This document shows, piece by piece, positions 54,739-63,853 of a stretch of DNA of 64,000 nt. The stretch is from DASQHW01 sp038238245. Lineage in GTDB: Bacteria > Actinomycetota > Acidimicrobiia > IMCC26256 > PALSA-610. Both the position numbers and the translations under genes were made by a program. Under the pieces are notes generated by a model that searched no databases, was not told where the DNA came from, and saw nothing but the letters and a program-made list of their open reading frames with translations. Every line of letters starts with the position of its first letter. Within the stretch, counting starts at the first letter, position 1. The stretch lies in NCBI GenBank assembly GCA_038238245.1, contig JBBRXX010000015.1, forward strand, positions 41,456 through 105,455, written 5' to 3'.

Positions 54739-56099
54739 ACCAGGCCCGCGGCCTGGCGGGCGGCGATCAGCGTGGGGTCCCAGACCGGCGAGAGCGGCGG
54801 CGCGTAGCCGAGGTCCAGTTGCACGATCTCGTCGACGGTCATCTCGGCCCAGATCGCGGTTGCGAGCACGTCGATCCGTTTGGCGGCCCCCTCCTTGCCG
54901 ATGATCTGGGCGCCGAGCAGCCGCCCGGTGCCGCGTTGCACGACGACCTTGACGGTGATCGGCTGGCTGTCGGGGTAGTAGTGCGCGCGGGTGGTGCTCT
55001 CGATCGTGGCGGTGACGTGGTCGAACCCCGACTCGGTCGCTTCCCGTTCGGTCAGCCCCGTCCGGCCGATCTCGTATTCGCAGACCTTCGTGATCGCAGT
55101 GCCGATCACTCCTGCGAACGTTGCATCACCGCCGGTTGCGTTCTCGCCGGCGATCCGGCCCTCCTTGTTCGCGTGCGTGCCGAGCGCCACGAGGACCGGC
55201 CGGCCGGTCACGCGATGGCGGGTCTCGATGCAGTCGCCCGCGGCCCACACGCCGTCCACGCTCGTCGCCATGCGTGCGTCGGTCGCGATGCCGCCCTTCT
55301 CACCGATGGCGATTCCGGCGTCGCGCGCGAGGCCGATGTTCGGGCGCACACCGATGCCGAGGACGACAACGTCGGCCGGGAGTGTGCCGTCCTCGGTCAC
55401 GACGCCTCGCACATGACCGTCGTCGTCGGTCTCGAAGGCAACGACTGCGGTGTTTGTGCGCAGCTCGATCCCCAGGCTGCGGATCGCGTCACCGACGAGC
55501 GCGCCCATGTCGGGGTCGAGCGTCGACATCGGCTGCGCCGAGCCCTCCACGATGGTCACTGGCATTCCCCGCTGGTGCAGCGCTTCCGCCATCTCCAGAC
55601 CGATGTATCCCGCGCCGACGACGACGGCGCGCTGGTTGGCGTGCTGGTGTGCACCGACATGATCCCGCAACGCCAGCCCGTCGGTGATCGTCTGGATCCC
55701 GTGCACACCTTCGGCGTCGACTCCGGGGAGCTTCGGGCGCACGGGTGTGGCACCGGTGGCGATGACCAGCGCATCAAAGGCCTCCTGTCGCTCCGATCCG
55801 GCGTCGAGGTCCCGCACCACGATCGAGCGCGCGTCCAGGTCGACTGCAACGACCTCATGCCGCGTGCGAACGTCGATCCCGTTGGCACGGTGCTCCTCGG
55901 GCGTGCGCGCGACGAGATCCTGCGGATCGTCGATGTGATCGGCCACGAGATACGGCAGACCGCACGCGCTGTACGACGTGTAGACGCCGCGCTCGAAGGC
56001 GATGACGTCGAGCTCCTTCGCCGGTCGCCGCCGGCGCGCCTGAGCCGCTGCGCTCATCCCGGCCGCATCACCTCCGATGATGAGCAACCGCTCCGTCAT
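54735..56099 (-). CDS. FAD-dependent CoA-disulfide/pyridine nucleotide-disulfide oxidoreductase
   Basis: The 454-aa protein has the FAD-binding IIGGDAAGMSAAAQARRR and the single active-site Cys in YSACGLPYL, as in CoA-disulfide reductase and NADH oxidase. The NAD-binding VVVGAGYIGLEMAEALHQRG and FAD motif VDGVWAAGDCIE follow. The C-terminal dimerisation domain has GTAITKVCEYEIGRTGLTER. It reduces CoA disulfide, oxygen or persulfide; the exact substrate is open. Its stop overlaps that of the convergent gmd gene. Confidence 0.9.
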   Translation of the reverse strand: MTERLLIIGGDAAGMSAAAQARRRRPAKELDVIAFERGVYTSYSACGLPYLVADHIDDPQDLVARTPEEHRANGIDVRTRHEVVAVDLDARSIVVRDLDAGSERQEAFDALVIATGATPVRPKLPGVDAEGVHGIQTITDGLALRDHVGAHQHANQRAVVVGAGYIGLEMAEALHQRGMPVTIVEGSAQPMSTLDPDMGALVGDAIRSLGIELRTNTAVVAFETDDDGHVRGVVTEDGTLPADVVVLGIGVRPNIGLARDAGIAIGEKGGIATDARMATSVDGVWAAGDCIETRHRVTGRPVLVALGTHANKEGRIAGENATGGDATFAGVIGTAITKVCEYEIGRTGLTEREATESGFDHVTATIESTTRAHYYPDSQPITVKVVVQRGTGRLLGAQIIGKEGAAKRIDVLATAIWAEMTVDEIVQLDLGYAPPLSPVWDPTLIAARQAAGLV

Positions 56100-57064
56100 C
56101 GGACGACGGTTGCGGCCGCTCGTGCGAGCGCGTGCTCGGCCTCGTCGACGATCCGGTGTACGAGCTCGCCCGCCGGGACGAGCGCGTCGATCGCGCCGAC
56201 GCCTTGACCCGACGGGTAGCACTCCTTCTTCGGGTCGACCGGTGTGTCGTCGTCGCCTCCGATGTGCAGTGCGTTCGCGGCCACGGCCCGCCCCATCTGC
56301 TCGGGGAACGGGCGCAGCTCCTCCGGATGCTCCTCGATGTAGCGCGTCCAGTCGTTGCGGATCGCGCGCAGTGTCTTGCCGGTGAAGCCGCGGCTGATCA
56401 CGGTGTCATCCTCGTGTGCGTCCAGCAGTGCATCCTTGTAGCCCTCAACGGCGCGTGCTTCGGGCGTCGCGATGAATCGCGTGCCGATCCATACCCCGTC
56501 CGCGCCGAGGCTGAGCGCGGCCGCGAGCCCGCGGCCGTCGAAGATCCCGCCCGCCGCCACCACGGGTGTGCGTTCGCCGACGGCATCCACGATCTGCGGC
56601 ACCAGCGGCATGGTCGCGATGGCGCCGGTGTGGCCACCCGCCTCGGTGCCCTGCGCGATCACGAAGTCACACCCTGCCTCGACCGCCGCAATCGCGTGAC
56701 GAACCTTCCCGCACATGCTCGCGACGAGCACGTTGCCGTCGTGCAGCACCGCGATGACGTCGCGCGGCACGCCGAGCCCGGCAACGAACAGCGACGCGCC
56801 ACCTTCCACGACCTTCTTCGCGTCGTCGATCATGCGTTGCGGCAGTGCCGCGAGGAGGTCGACGCCGAACGGCTTGTCGGTGAGCTCGCGTACGCCGCGA
56901 ATCTCCGCTTCCATCTGCGCCGACGACATCGCGGCGGCGCCGAGCGTGCCGAAGCCGCCCGCCTCCGAAACGGCTGCGACGAGACGGTGATAGGACACGC
57001 CACCCATTCCCGCGAGCATCACGGGATGCTCGATCCCGAGCATCTCGGTGAGTCGTGTATGCAT
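56096..57064 (-). CDS. Nitronate monooxygenase-like (2-nitropropane dioxygenase family) FMN enzyme
   Basis: The 322-aa TIM-barrel flavoprotein has HPVMLAGMGGVSYHRLVAAV near the start, VIAQGTEAGGHTGAIATMPL with the catalytic His and FMN site, and AAGGIFDGRGLAAALSLGAD. It oxidises alkyl nitronates or acts as an FMN reductase-like enoyl reductase. A GGGAG site is 8 nt before the ATG at 57064. Its stop overlaps the oxidoreductase start (ATGA), so the two form a pair. Confidence 0.9.
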   Translation of the reverse strand: MHTRLTEMLGIEHPVMLAGMGGVSYHRLVAAVSEAGGFGTLGAAAMSSAQMEAEIRGVRELTDKPFGVDLLAALPQRMIDDAKKVVEGGASLFVAGLGVPRDVIAVLHDGNVLVASMCGKVRHAIAAVEAGCDFVIAQGTEAGGHTGAIATMPLVPQIVDAVGERTPVVAAGGIFDGRGLAAALSLGADGVWIGTRFIATPEARAVEGYKDALLDAHEDDTVISRGFTGKTLRAIRNDWTRYIEEHPEELRPFPEQMGRAVAANALHIGGDDDTPVDPKKECYPSGQGVGAIDALVPAGELVHRIVDEAEHALARAAATVVR

Positions 57065-57130
57065 GCAGATTTGCTCCCTCACTGCGCCATCGGTGGCTTC
57101 ATGCCGTCCGCGCGGCAACCAAGTGTCCAT

Positions 57131-57136
57131 TAGGGT
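57131..57136 (+). promoter_or_regulatory. -10 hexamer TAGGGT of purE
   Basis: TAGGGT is 7 nt before the GTG at 57144. Confidence 0.5.
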
Positions 57137-57143
57137 TCCCGCC

Positions 57144-57641
57144 GTGAGCAACCTGCCGCTGGTAGGCGTGATCATGGGCAGCGACTCCGACCTGCCGGTC
57201 ATGCAGGGCGCGATCGACGTGCTCGTCGACTTCGGCGTACCCCACGAGGTCCGCATCATCTCCGCGCACCGCACGCCCGACGTGATGTTCGAGTACGGGC
57301 GCGCCGCCGCCGAACGCGGCCTGTGCGTGATCATCGCCGGCGCGGGCGGCGCCGCGCATCTGCCCGGGATGACGGCGTCGGTGACGACACTTCCGGTGAT
57401 CGGTGTCCCGGTCCCGTTGCAGCAGCTCGACGGTCTGGACGCGTTGCTGTCGATCGCACAGATGCCCGCAGGGGTGCCGGTCGCCACCGTCGCGATCGGC
57501 AACGCACGCAACGCGGGCCTGCTCGCAGTGCGCATCCTCGGCGCACACGACGAGAAGCTGCGCGCGGCGATGGAGCGCTACCAGGGCGACCTCGCCCAGA
57601 CCGTGCGCGACAAGGACGCCCGCATCCGCGACCAGTACTAG
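57144..57641 (+). CDS. purE: 5-(Carboxyamino)imidazole ribonucleotide mutase
   Basis: The 165-aa class I PurE has GVIMGSDSDLPVM with the catalytic His later in SAHRTPD. The phosphate-binding IAGAGGAAHLPGM and the conserved IGVPVPLQQLDGLDALLSIA follow. It converts N5-CAIR to CAIR in purine synthesis. The usual partner purK is not adjacent. The stop is 8 bp from the convergent permease gene. Confidence 0.96.
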   Translation: MSNLPLVGVIMGSDSDLPVMQGAIDVLVDFGVPHEVRIISAHRTPDVMFEYGRAAAERGLCVIIAGAGGAAHLPGMTASVTTLPVIGVPVPLQQLDGLDALLSIAQMPAGVPVATVAIGNARNAGLLAVRILGAHDEKLRAAMERYQGDLAQTVRDKDARIRDQY

Positions 57642-57649
57642 TCGGCGCC

Positions 57650-60211
57650 CTACTCCTGGCCTATCGCGCGGAGCACGTCGAGCTTGGACGCGCGCCGGGC
57701 CGGCCAGATCGCTGCAACGACGCCCAAGATCGCAGCGAGGATCACCACGAAGACCAACTGCAGTGGCGCGATCGCGAACTTGTTGAAGCCATCGTCCTTC
57801 AGCGCCTGCACGACGCTCCACCCGAAGAACAGGCCGACGATGAGCCCGACCAGAGTTCCCAGCAGAGAGATGATCACCGACTCCCACCGGACGATCGAGC
57901 GCACCTGACTTCGCGACGTACCGACCGCACGTAGGAGTCCGAGCTCCCGCGTGCGCTCGTAGATCGAGAGCAGGAGCGTGATGACGATGCCGATCAGGGC
58001 GATGAACACCGCAAGGAACAGCAGGGCGTACACGAGGTTGACGATCTGGTTGACCTGCGCCACCTGATCGGCCTTGTACTCAGCGTTGTCCTTGAGCTTG
58101 GCGTTCGGATACTTCGCGACGATGGGCTCGAGCGCGACTCGCCCTTGCTCCGGGGTCACGCCGGGCTTCAGCTTCGCGAAGATCAGGAAGTCGAGCTGGT
58201 CCTTGAAGTATTTCTCGTATCCTGCCAGCGACATGAAATAGTCGCCCGCGAGCAAACGCTCCTTGTAGATCATCTGCACGGTGAGCGGCAACGTGCTCTT
58301 TCCCGTCTTCACGAACTGTGCGTCGACCTGCGTGCCGACGCTCCAATGCTTGCTGTCGGCCGTGTGCTTGGAGATCGCCAGGCCGTTTGCCGTGAGGGCT
58401 TCGAAGCTTCCAGCCACGGGCTTCAGGTCGAAGAGCTGCGACGCGACGGCCGGGTCGGCAGCCTGAACCTGCTCGGTGGTTCCGTCGAACTTCGCCTGGC
58501 CGAAGCGCAGCGGTGTCGCCGCTTGAATCACCTCAGAGTTCTTGATGTCCTCTCCAAGGGTGGGACTCAACGTCGGCGCGCCTTGGCTGCCCGTGACCAC
58601 GTAGTCCGTCTTCAGCGTGGAATCGATCGCTGCGCCTACCGATGCCTTCGCCGACGCCGCGAAGATCGTGATGAAGCCGACGAGCGCCACGCCGATCATC
58701 AGCGCGCTCGCGGTCGTTGCGGTGCGCTTGGGATTGCGCGCCGCGTTCTCGCGGGCGAGCTTGCCGGTCATGCCCTTGATCGCCGCGATCGGCGCGCCGA
58801 TCGCACGACTGAACCCGCGGGCGAACAACGGCCCGAGCACGAACACACCGATGAGCACGAGAAGGGCGCCGATCCCGACGAACAGGATGCCACTCCCGCC
58901 GAGTCCGACGAACAAGGCCACGATGCCGAGAACGATGACACCGCTGCCGATCGCGAGACGCATGGCCCGGCGCGGAGGTCGCTCGAGCGCGACGTCTCGC
59001 ATCGCGGCGACGGGCGGAACGCTCGCCGCCTGGCGCGCCGGGAACACCGCCGAGAAGACCGTGATCAAGGTGCCGGCGACCATGCCGGTGACGATCGCCG
59101 ACGCCGGGAGCACGATGCCGCTGGCGGGGATGTCCAAGCCGAACGCGGCAAGCAACGCCTTGAGACCCGCCGCGAGCAGCACGCCGCCGGCAACACCGAT
59201 CGCAGATGCGACAAGGCCCACGACCACCGATTCGCCGATGACCGCGCCGAGGACTTGGCGCCGGCTGGCGCCGATGGCGCGCAGCAGCGCCATCTCGCGT
59301 CTTCGCTGCGCAACGATGATCGAGAACGTGTTGTAGATGATGAACATCCCGACCAGAAGCGCGACGAGAGCGAAGATCAACAGCGCCGTCGAGAAGAACC
59401 CGATGGCTTTGTGGACGTCGTCCTGGTTCTCCTTCGTCACCTCCTTGCCGGTGAGCACTTCGAGGGTGAGATCCGGGTGCTTCGCGAGTGCCGCCTGCAG
59501 ATTCGTCTTCAGCTGCTCTTGGGTCACTCCGGGGTCAGCTACCACGGAGATCTGGTCGAACTGGTCGGCGGCGTCGGCGATCCGCTGCACCTCCGGAACC
59601 GTGAACAGTGCGGCAGACGCGCCGAGGAGGCTGTCGGCCGTGCCGAACTTGGCGATACCCACGATGCGATACGTCTTCGGCGCCTTCTGGGTGAGGATTT
59701 CGACCGCGTCGCCGACATGAAGTTTCGCCTTGTCGGCCGTGTGCTTGTCGATCACCACCTCGTCGCCCGTGCTCGGTGGACGACCGGGCGGGATGACGCG
59801 GAACGGATTGAGTCGCTGATTCGAGTCCCAGCCGAAGCCCAGGCTTGGCGCGCCTTGGCCCGGGTCGCCCATCGCCTTGTTCTTCTTGTCGACGATCTGG
59901 GCCAAGTCGAGCTGCACGTTGCCCTGCGCCGCCTCCACCCCAGGTATGCCGCGGACGAGACTTTCGACCGATGCGGGGATCCGTGGCCGTTGATCGCCGG
60001 GGCCGAAGTCGCTCTTCAGCACCGCCGGCGCGCGCACGACGGCATCCCTGCCACGGTTGATGTCGGCGAACAGGTCGTCGAAGGACTTGTTGATGGTCGC
60101 GGTGAGCACCTGGGTGCCCGACATGAACGCCACCCCGAGGATGACGGCCAGCGACAGCAGTACGAAGCGGAGCTTGTGGGCCGCAATCTCCTTGCGCGTG
60201 ATCCTCCACAT
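57650..60211 (-). CDS. MacB/FtsX-family ABC transporter permease
   Basis: The 853-aa protein has an N-terminal membrane helix (FVLLSLAVILGVAFMSGTQV), a large extracytoplasmic MacB_PCD-like domain, and a three-helix FtsX core near 270-390. A second membrane pair and extracytoplasmic domain follow, with a C-terminal FtsX core (LGLLRAVGTSRSQVRSIVRW). The two-FtsX-domain permease pairs with the ATPase gene 16 bp upstream. Such pairs export lipids, lipoproteins or peptides, or act mechanically on envelope enzymes. Confidence 0.92.
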   Translation of the reverse strand: MWRITRKEIAAHKLRFVLLSLAVILGVAFMSGTQVLTATINKSFDDLFADINRGRDAVVRAPAVLKSDFGPGDQRPRIPASVESLVRGIPGVEAAQGNVQLDLAQIVDKKNKAMGDPGQGAPSLGFGWDSNQRLNPFRVIPPGRPPSTGDEVVIDKHTADKAKLHVGDAVEILTQKAPKTYRIVGIAKFGTADSLLGASAALFTVPEVQRIADAADQFDQISVVADPGVTQEQLKTNLQAALAKHPDLTLEVLTGKEVTKENQDDVHKAIGFFSTALLIFALVALLVGMFIIYNTFSIIVAQRRREMALLRAIGASRRQVLGAVIGESVVVGLVASAIGVAGGVLLAAGLKALLAAFGLDIPASGIVLPASAIVTGMVAGTLITVFSAVFPARQAASVPPVAAMRDVALERPPRRAMRLAIGSGVIVLGIVALFVGLGGSGILFVGIGALLVLIGVFVLGPLFARGFSRAIGAPIAAIKGMTGKLARENAARNPKRTATTASALMIGVALVGFITIFAASAKASVGAAIDSTLKTDYVVTGSQGAPTLSPTLGEDIKNSEVIQAATPLRFGQAKFDGTTEQVQAADPAVASQLFDLKPVAGSFEALTANGLAISKHTADSKHWSVGTQVDAQFVKTGKSTLPLTVQMIYKERLLAGDYFMSLAGYEKYFKDQLDFLIFAKLKPGVTPEQGRVALEPIVAKYPNAKLKDNAEYKADQVAQVNQIVNLVYALLFLAVFIALIGIVITLLLSIYERTRELGLLRAVGTSRSQVRSIVRWESVIISLLGTLVGLIVGLFFGWSVVQALKDDGFNKFAIAPLQLVFVVILAAILGVVAAIWPARRASKLDVLRAIGQE

Positions 60212-60227
60212 GTTCAGTACTTCCTGC

Positions 60228-60977
60228 TCACTCGCCCAGCTTGCGCATGAGATCGAGGATGGCGTCGGCGGTCGGATCGCGGAGCTCGTCGACGATGCGG
60301 CCGTCGACGAGGAAGATGACGCGGTCCGAATACGACGCCGCGAGGGGATCGTGCGTGACCATCACGATCGTCTGTTCGAATTCGCGCACGGCTTGTTGCA
60401 TGAACGCGAGGATCTCGGTGCTGGCGCGCGAATCGAGGTTCCCGGTGGGCTCGTCGGCGAAGATGATGTCGGGACGGTTCGCCAGCGCGCGTGCGACTGC
60501 CACGCGTTGCTGCTGGCCGCCCGACAGCTCCGAAGGCCGATGGTGCAGGCGGTCACGCAACCCCACGGTGTTGATCACGCGGTCCAGCCACGCGGCATCG
60601 GGATCGCGACCGGCGAGCGCCATTGGCAGCGTGATGTTCTCCATCGCGTCGAGCGTCGGAATGAGGTTGTAGGACTGGAAGATGAAGCCGAGGCGGTCAC
60701 GGCGGATCTTCGTGACTTGCTTGTCGGAGAGCGAGCTGAGATCGACATCGCCGATGTAGACGTGACCACTCGTGAGCGAGTCGAGCCCCGCGAGACAGTG
60801 CAGCAGCGTCGACTTCCCCGAGCCCGACGGGCCCATGATCGCCGTGTACTCGGCGCGCACGAACTCCACATCGACGGCGTTGAGCGCGCGCACAACCGTC
60901 TCACCGGTGCCGTAGATCTTCGTGGCGCCGACCGCGCGTGCAGCAACGGTCTTCGTCGGGGGCATCGTCGTCGTCAC
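60228..60977 (-). CDS. MacB/LolD-type ABC transporter ATP-binding protein
   Basis: The 249-aa ATPase has Walker A GPSGSGKST, LSGGQQQRVAVARAL, Walker B IIFADEPTGNLDS and the switch His in VMVTHDPLAASYSD. The GTG at 60977 is set by GAGGAG 7 nt upstream; an in-frame ATG further upstream is ignored. It is cotranscribed with the following permease gene. Confidence 0.94.
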   Translation of the reverse strand: MTTTMPPTKTVAARAVGATKIYGTGETVVRALNAVDVEFVRAEYTAIMGPSGSGKSTLLHCLAGLDSLTSGHVYIGDVDLSSLSDKQVTKIRRDRLGFIFQSYNLIPTLDAMENITLPMALAGRDPDAAWLDRVINTVGLRDRLHHRPSELSGGQQQRVAVARALANRPDIIFADEPTGNLDSRASTEILAFMQQAVREFEQTIVMVTHDPLAASYSDRVIFLVDGRIVDELRDPTADAILDLMRKLGE

Positions 60978-61060
60978 CGAATCACTCCTCTTGGGGTGCG
61001 CCACACGGCCTGCACCGTTTCACGAATCGTCCTCAGGCGCCATCGGGGATCCCCCCGAGG

Positions 61061-61903
61061 TCACTCGGGCGTCACAGAACTCCTCGGCTCTTCGACGCTG
61101 GGTGCGGGTTCGGGCGCGGCTCGCGCGCGGCGGCCGAGCCAGACGAACCAGAGGGTACTGCCGACGCACAAGGCCGCCGAGAGCAAGAGGTTGAAGCGAA
61201 TGCCGAACACCTTCGTGGCGTCATCGACGCGCAGGGCCTCGAACCAGATGCGACCGAACGTGTACATCGCGACGTACAACGCGAACGTCTGGCCGCGACG
61301 AAACCGGAAACGGCGTTCGGCCCAGATGATGATGCCGAACACGAGCAGGCACCACAGCGACTCGTACAAGAACGTCGGATGGAATGTCTTGTCGTTTGCG
61401 TATCCCACCGGACGGTGTGACGGGTCGATCTCCAAGGCCCACGGCAGGCCGGACGGCCGGCCGAACAACTCCTGATTGAAGTAGTTGCCCCATCGGCCGA
61501 TTGCCTGCGCGATCAGCAGCCCCGGCGCGATCGCGTCCATCAGCATGTACATGTCGAGGTGGCGTCTGTGTGCGAGGACGATGACCGCGATGAGGCCGCC
61601 GCCCACCGCGCCCCAGATCGACAGGCCGCCCTTCCAGATCTGCACGGTGCCGCTGAGACCGTGCTCGCTCCAGCTGTAGCCGGTGAACAGGTGGTACACC
61701 CGCGCACCGATGATGCCGGAGATGACCACCGGTACCGCGATCTGCCCGATCTCCTTCGCGTCGCCTCCGCGTGCTACCCAGCGCTTTTCGGCGATGTATG
61801 CGGCGGCCACCACGCCCAGCGCAAGCATGAGGCCGTAGGCGTGGAGTGGAAGAGGACCGATGTGTACGATTCCGCTCTTCGGACTCGGGATATACGCGAG
61901 CAC
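61061..61903 (-). CDS. lgt: Prolipoprotein diacylglyceryl transferase
   Basis: The 280-aa inner-membrane enzyme has seven membrane segments and the Lgt signature GRWGNYFNQELFGRP. The HAYGLMLALG motif near the N-terminus and the C-terminal YVAMYTFGRIWFEALRVDD are also diagnostic. It transfers diacylglycerol from phosphatidylglycerol to the lipobox Cys of prolipoproteins. The GTG at 61903 has TAGGCT 6 nt upstream. Confidence 0.95.
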   Translation of the reverse strand: MLAYIPSPKSGIVHIGPLPLHAYGLMLALGVVAAAYIAEKRWVARGGDAKEIGQIAVPVVISGIIGARVYHLFTGYSWSEHGLSGTVQIWKGGLSIWGAVGGGLIAVIVLAHRRHLDMYMLMDAIAPGLLIAQAIGRWGNYFNQELFGRPSGLPWALEIDPSHRPVGYANDKTFHPTFLYESLWCLLVFGIIIWAERRFRFRRGQTFALYVAMYTFGRIWFEALRVDDATKVFGIRFNLLLSAALCVGSTLWFVWLGRRARAAPEPAPSVEEPRSSVTPE

Positions 61904-61909
61904 ATTGCG

Positions 61910-61915
61910 AGCCTA
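61910..61915 (-). promoter_or_regulatory. -10 hexamer TAGGCT of lgt
   Basis: TAGGCT is 6 nt before the GTG at 61903. The 56-bp region also serves the divergent lipoprotein gene. Confidence 0.5.
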
Positions 61916-61959
61916 GGACGGCGACGGGTTCAAGACCCGGGCGGCAGGAGGCCGATGTA

Positions 61960-62916
61960 ATGCACATGCGCATTGGGGGAGTTCAACTCGCGTCATTCGT
62001 CGCGGCCGGGGTGCTGATGAGCGGCTGCATCGTGCCGCCGGGCACGCCTGGCACCGGTGGTGGAGGCGGGACTTCGCCGATGATCGGCGGCTGTCGCGTG
62101 TTGCCCGCGAGCAACGCGTGGAACAGCCGGGTCGACAGCTTGCCGGTACGCAGCAACTCGTCCGCGCTGATCTCCAACATCAGCTCGACGAGCAACCTGC
62201 ATCCCGACTTTGGTGGCGGCGGCCAATACGGCATTCCTTACATCGTGGTGCCGGCATCAGAGCCGAAGCGCGCGATGCACTGGACGGCGTACGGCGACGA
62301 AGCCGATCCCGGCCCGTACCCGATCCCGCCGAACGCACCCGTTGAGGGTGCGCCTGCAACCGACGGCGACCGGCACGTGCTCGTGCTCCAGAAGGGAACG
62401 TGCCATCTCTACGAGCTCTATCGCGGCTTCTGGCGCAGCAACCACTGGGACGCCGACGTCGGCGTGAACTGGAACCTGTCGTCGAACGCGTTGCGGCCCA
62501 TGGGCTGGACGTCGGCCGACGCGGCGGGGTTGCCGATCTTGCCGGGGTTGGTGCGTTACGACGAGGTGGCCGCCGGTCACATCGATCACGCGGTGCGCTT
62601 CACCGTGCCGAGCTCGCAGAAGGGTTACATCCTTCCCGCCACGCATTACGCGTCCTCGTCCACAAATCCGAACCTGCCACCGATGGGCCTACGCGTGCGC
62701 CTCAAGGCGAGCTACAGCCTCACGCGCTTCCATGGTCAGTCCCTCGTGATCCTCAAGGCGTTGAAGAAGTACGGGATGATCGTGGCCGACAACGGCTCAC
62801 CGTGGTTCATCACCGGCGCGGCCGACTCGCGTTGGAACGACAACGACCTGAATCAGATCAAGTCGGTGCCGGGCAGCGCGTTCGAAGCGGTCGACACCGG
62901 GCCGGTACGGCATTAG
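61960..62916 (+). CDS. Lipoprotein of unknown function
   Basis: The 318-aa protein has a lipoprotein signal with lipobox LMSGC (Cys near 23). A Gly/Pro linker follows, then a conserved-looking globular domain with GGCRVLPASNAWNSRVDSLP, then LHPDFGGGGQYGIPYIVVPA, HLYELYRGFWRSNHWDADVG and KKYGMIVADNGSPWFITGAA. Similar lipoproteins occur in soil bacteria but no function is known. AGGAGG at 61946-61951 fixes the ATG at 61960. It diverges from lgt, which would modify it. Confidence 0.8.
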   Translation: MHMRIGGVQLASFVAAGVLMSGCIVPPGTPGTGGGGGTSPMIGGCRVLPASNAWNSRVDSLPVRSNSSALISNISSTSNLHPDFGGGGQYGIPYIVVPASEPKRAMHWTAYGDEADPGPYPIPPNAPVEGAPATDGDRHVLVLQKGTCHLYELYRGFWRSNHWDADVGVNWNLSSNALRPMGWTSADAAGLPILPGLVRYDEVAAGHIDHAVRFTVPSSQKGYILPATHYASSSTNPNLPPMGLRVRLKASYSLTRFHGQSLVILKALKKYGMIVADNGSPWFITGAADSRWNDNDLNQIKSVPGSAFEAVDTGPVRH

Positions 62917-62919
62917 CAG

Positions 62920-63771
62920 CTAGCGCGCCGGACGCCACGCGGACACGTACGCGAGAGCGACGGCCGCGTCCGGGAGGTCGTGCTCGGCGAGCCAGCGGAT
63001 CTCGCCGAGCCATCGCACGAGGCGATAGAGCGGCAAGAGGTGGGTCAACCGGTCGCGTTCTTCTGGGCCGGCGTCATAGCCCTGGAGCAACGCGTCCAAC
63101 GGCGATTGCTCGTCGAGCGTGAGCACGGCGATGTCCCACCCGGCGTCGCCCTTGCCCTGATCCGACCAATCGATGATCCCCGCGACGCGATCTGCGCGCG
63201 GGTCGATGATGACGTGATCGGGCTGGAGGTCGCCGTGGCACCACGACGCGGGCACGGACGCGAGCTCGGCACGCGCACCGCGGACGGCCCGACGAATGCG
63301 CCCGGCTTGATCGGCATCGAGGCCGCAGCGACGCGCGCATTTGTCGAGCTCTTCGTCGACTTCGGCTTCGACGGCCGCGGCCCACGAATCGCGAGCGGGC
63401 GCGAAGCCACCGCCGAACGAGCCGTTCGTCGCGACCTCGTGGATCTTTCGGAGCTCGCGGCCGGCGACGCGCCACCACGCCGGCGGCGAGCCCCGGGCGA
63501 GCGCGGCGCCGCGCACCCACCGCATCGCGAGCGCGCCGGGCTCGGCGGCGACGAGCTCCGGGACCGATATCCCGGTAGCGATCGCTCGGCGCAAACCCTC
63601 GGTCTCGCGGCGGATCTCGTCGAGATTCTCGTCCGCCTTGCACACGAAGTCGTCGGCGCCGATCGAGCATCGGAACGTCGCCCGGTGGTCCCATACGACG
63701 AGCGGCTCGATGCGGTCCGGCGCCCGGCCGAGCAGCCGGCGGGCGAGGACCTCGGGCGACGGCAACGGCAC
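62920..63771 (-). CDS. Aminoglycoside phosphotransferase-family kinase-like protein
   Basis: The roughly 283-aa protein has the APH fold: a lysine in DDFVCKADENLDEIRRE, a Brenner-type loop HGDLQPDHVIID with catalytic Asp, and the metal Asp in GIIDWSDQGKGDAGWD. APH-family kinases phosphorylate sugars, amines or antibiotics; the target is not predictable. The start is unclear; GTG 63771 is chosen. An upstream in-frame extension would cross into the divergent ferredoxin gene. Confidence 0.85.
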   Translation of the reverse strand: MPLPSPEVLARRLLGRAPDRIEPLVVWDHRATFRCSIGADDFVCKADENLDEIRRETEGLRRAIATGISVPELVAAEPGALAMRWVRGAALARGSPPAWWRVAGRELRKIHEVATNGSFGGGFAPARDSWAAAVEAEVDEELDKCARRCGLDADQAGRIRRAVRGARAELASVPASWCHGDLQPDHVIIDPRADRVAGIIDWSDQGKGDAGWDIAVLTLDEQSPLDALLQGYDAGPEERDRLTHLLPLYRLVRWLGEIRWLAEHDLPDAAVALAYVSAWRPAR

Positions 63772-63841
63772 GTCGACATCGTGGCAGAGGCATCGCCGAA
63801 GAGACGTTGGCGCAGGGGGGATTTCGCACAGGATCGTGGGA

Positions 63842-63847
63842 TAAACT
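63842..63847 (+). promoter_or_regulatory. -10 hexamer TAAACT of the ferredoxin gene
   Basis: TAAACT is 6 nt before the ATG at 63854. Confidence 0.5.
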
Positions 63848-63853
63848 CCGACC

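Noticed and set aside
58145..60250. A 701-codon open frame on the plus strand opposite the MacB-like permease
   Set aside because: It is the reverse shadow of a clear permease gene with Arg/Asp/Glu-rich composition and no recognisable domain.
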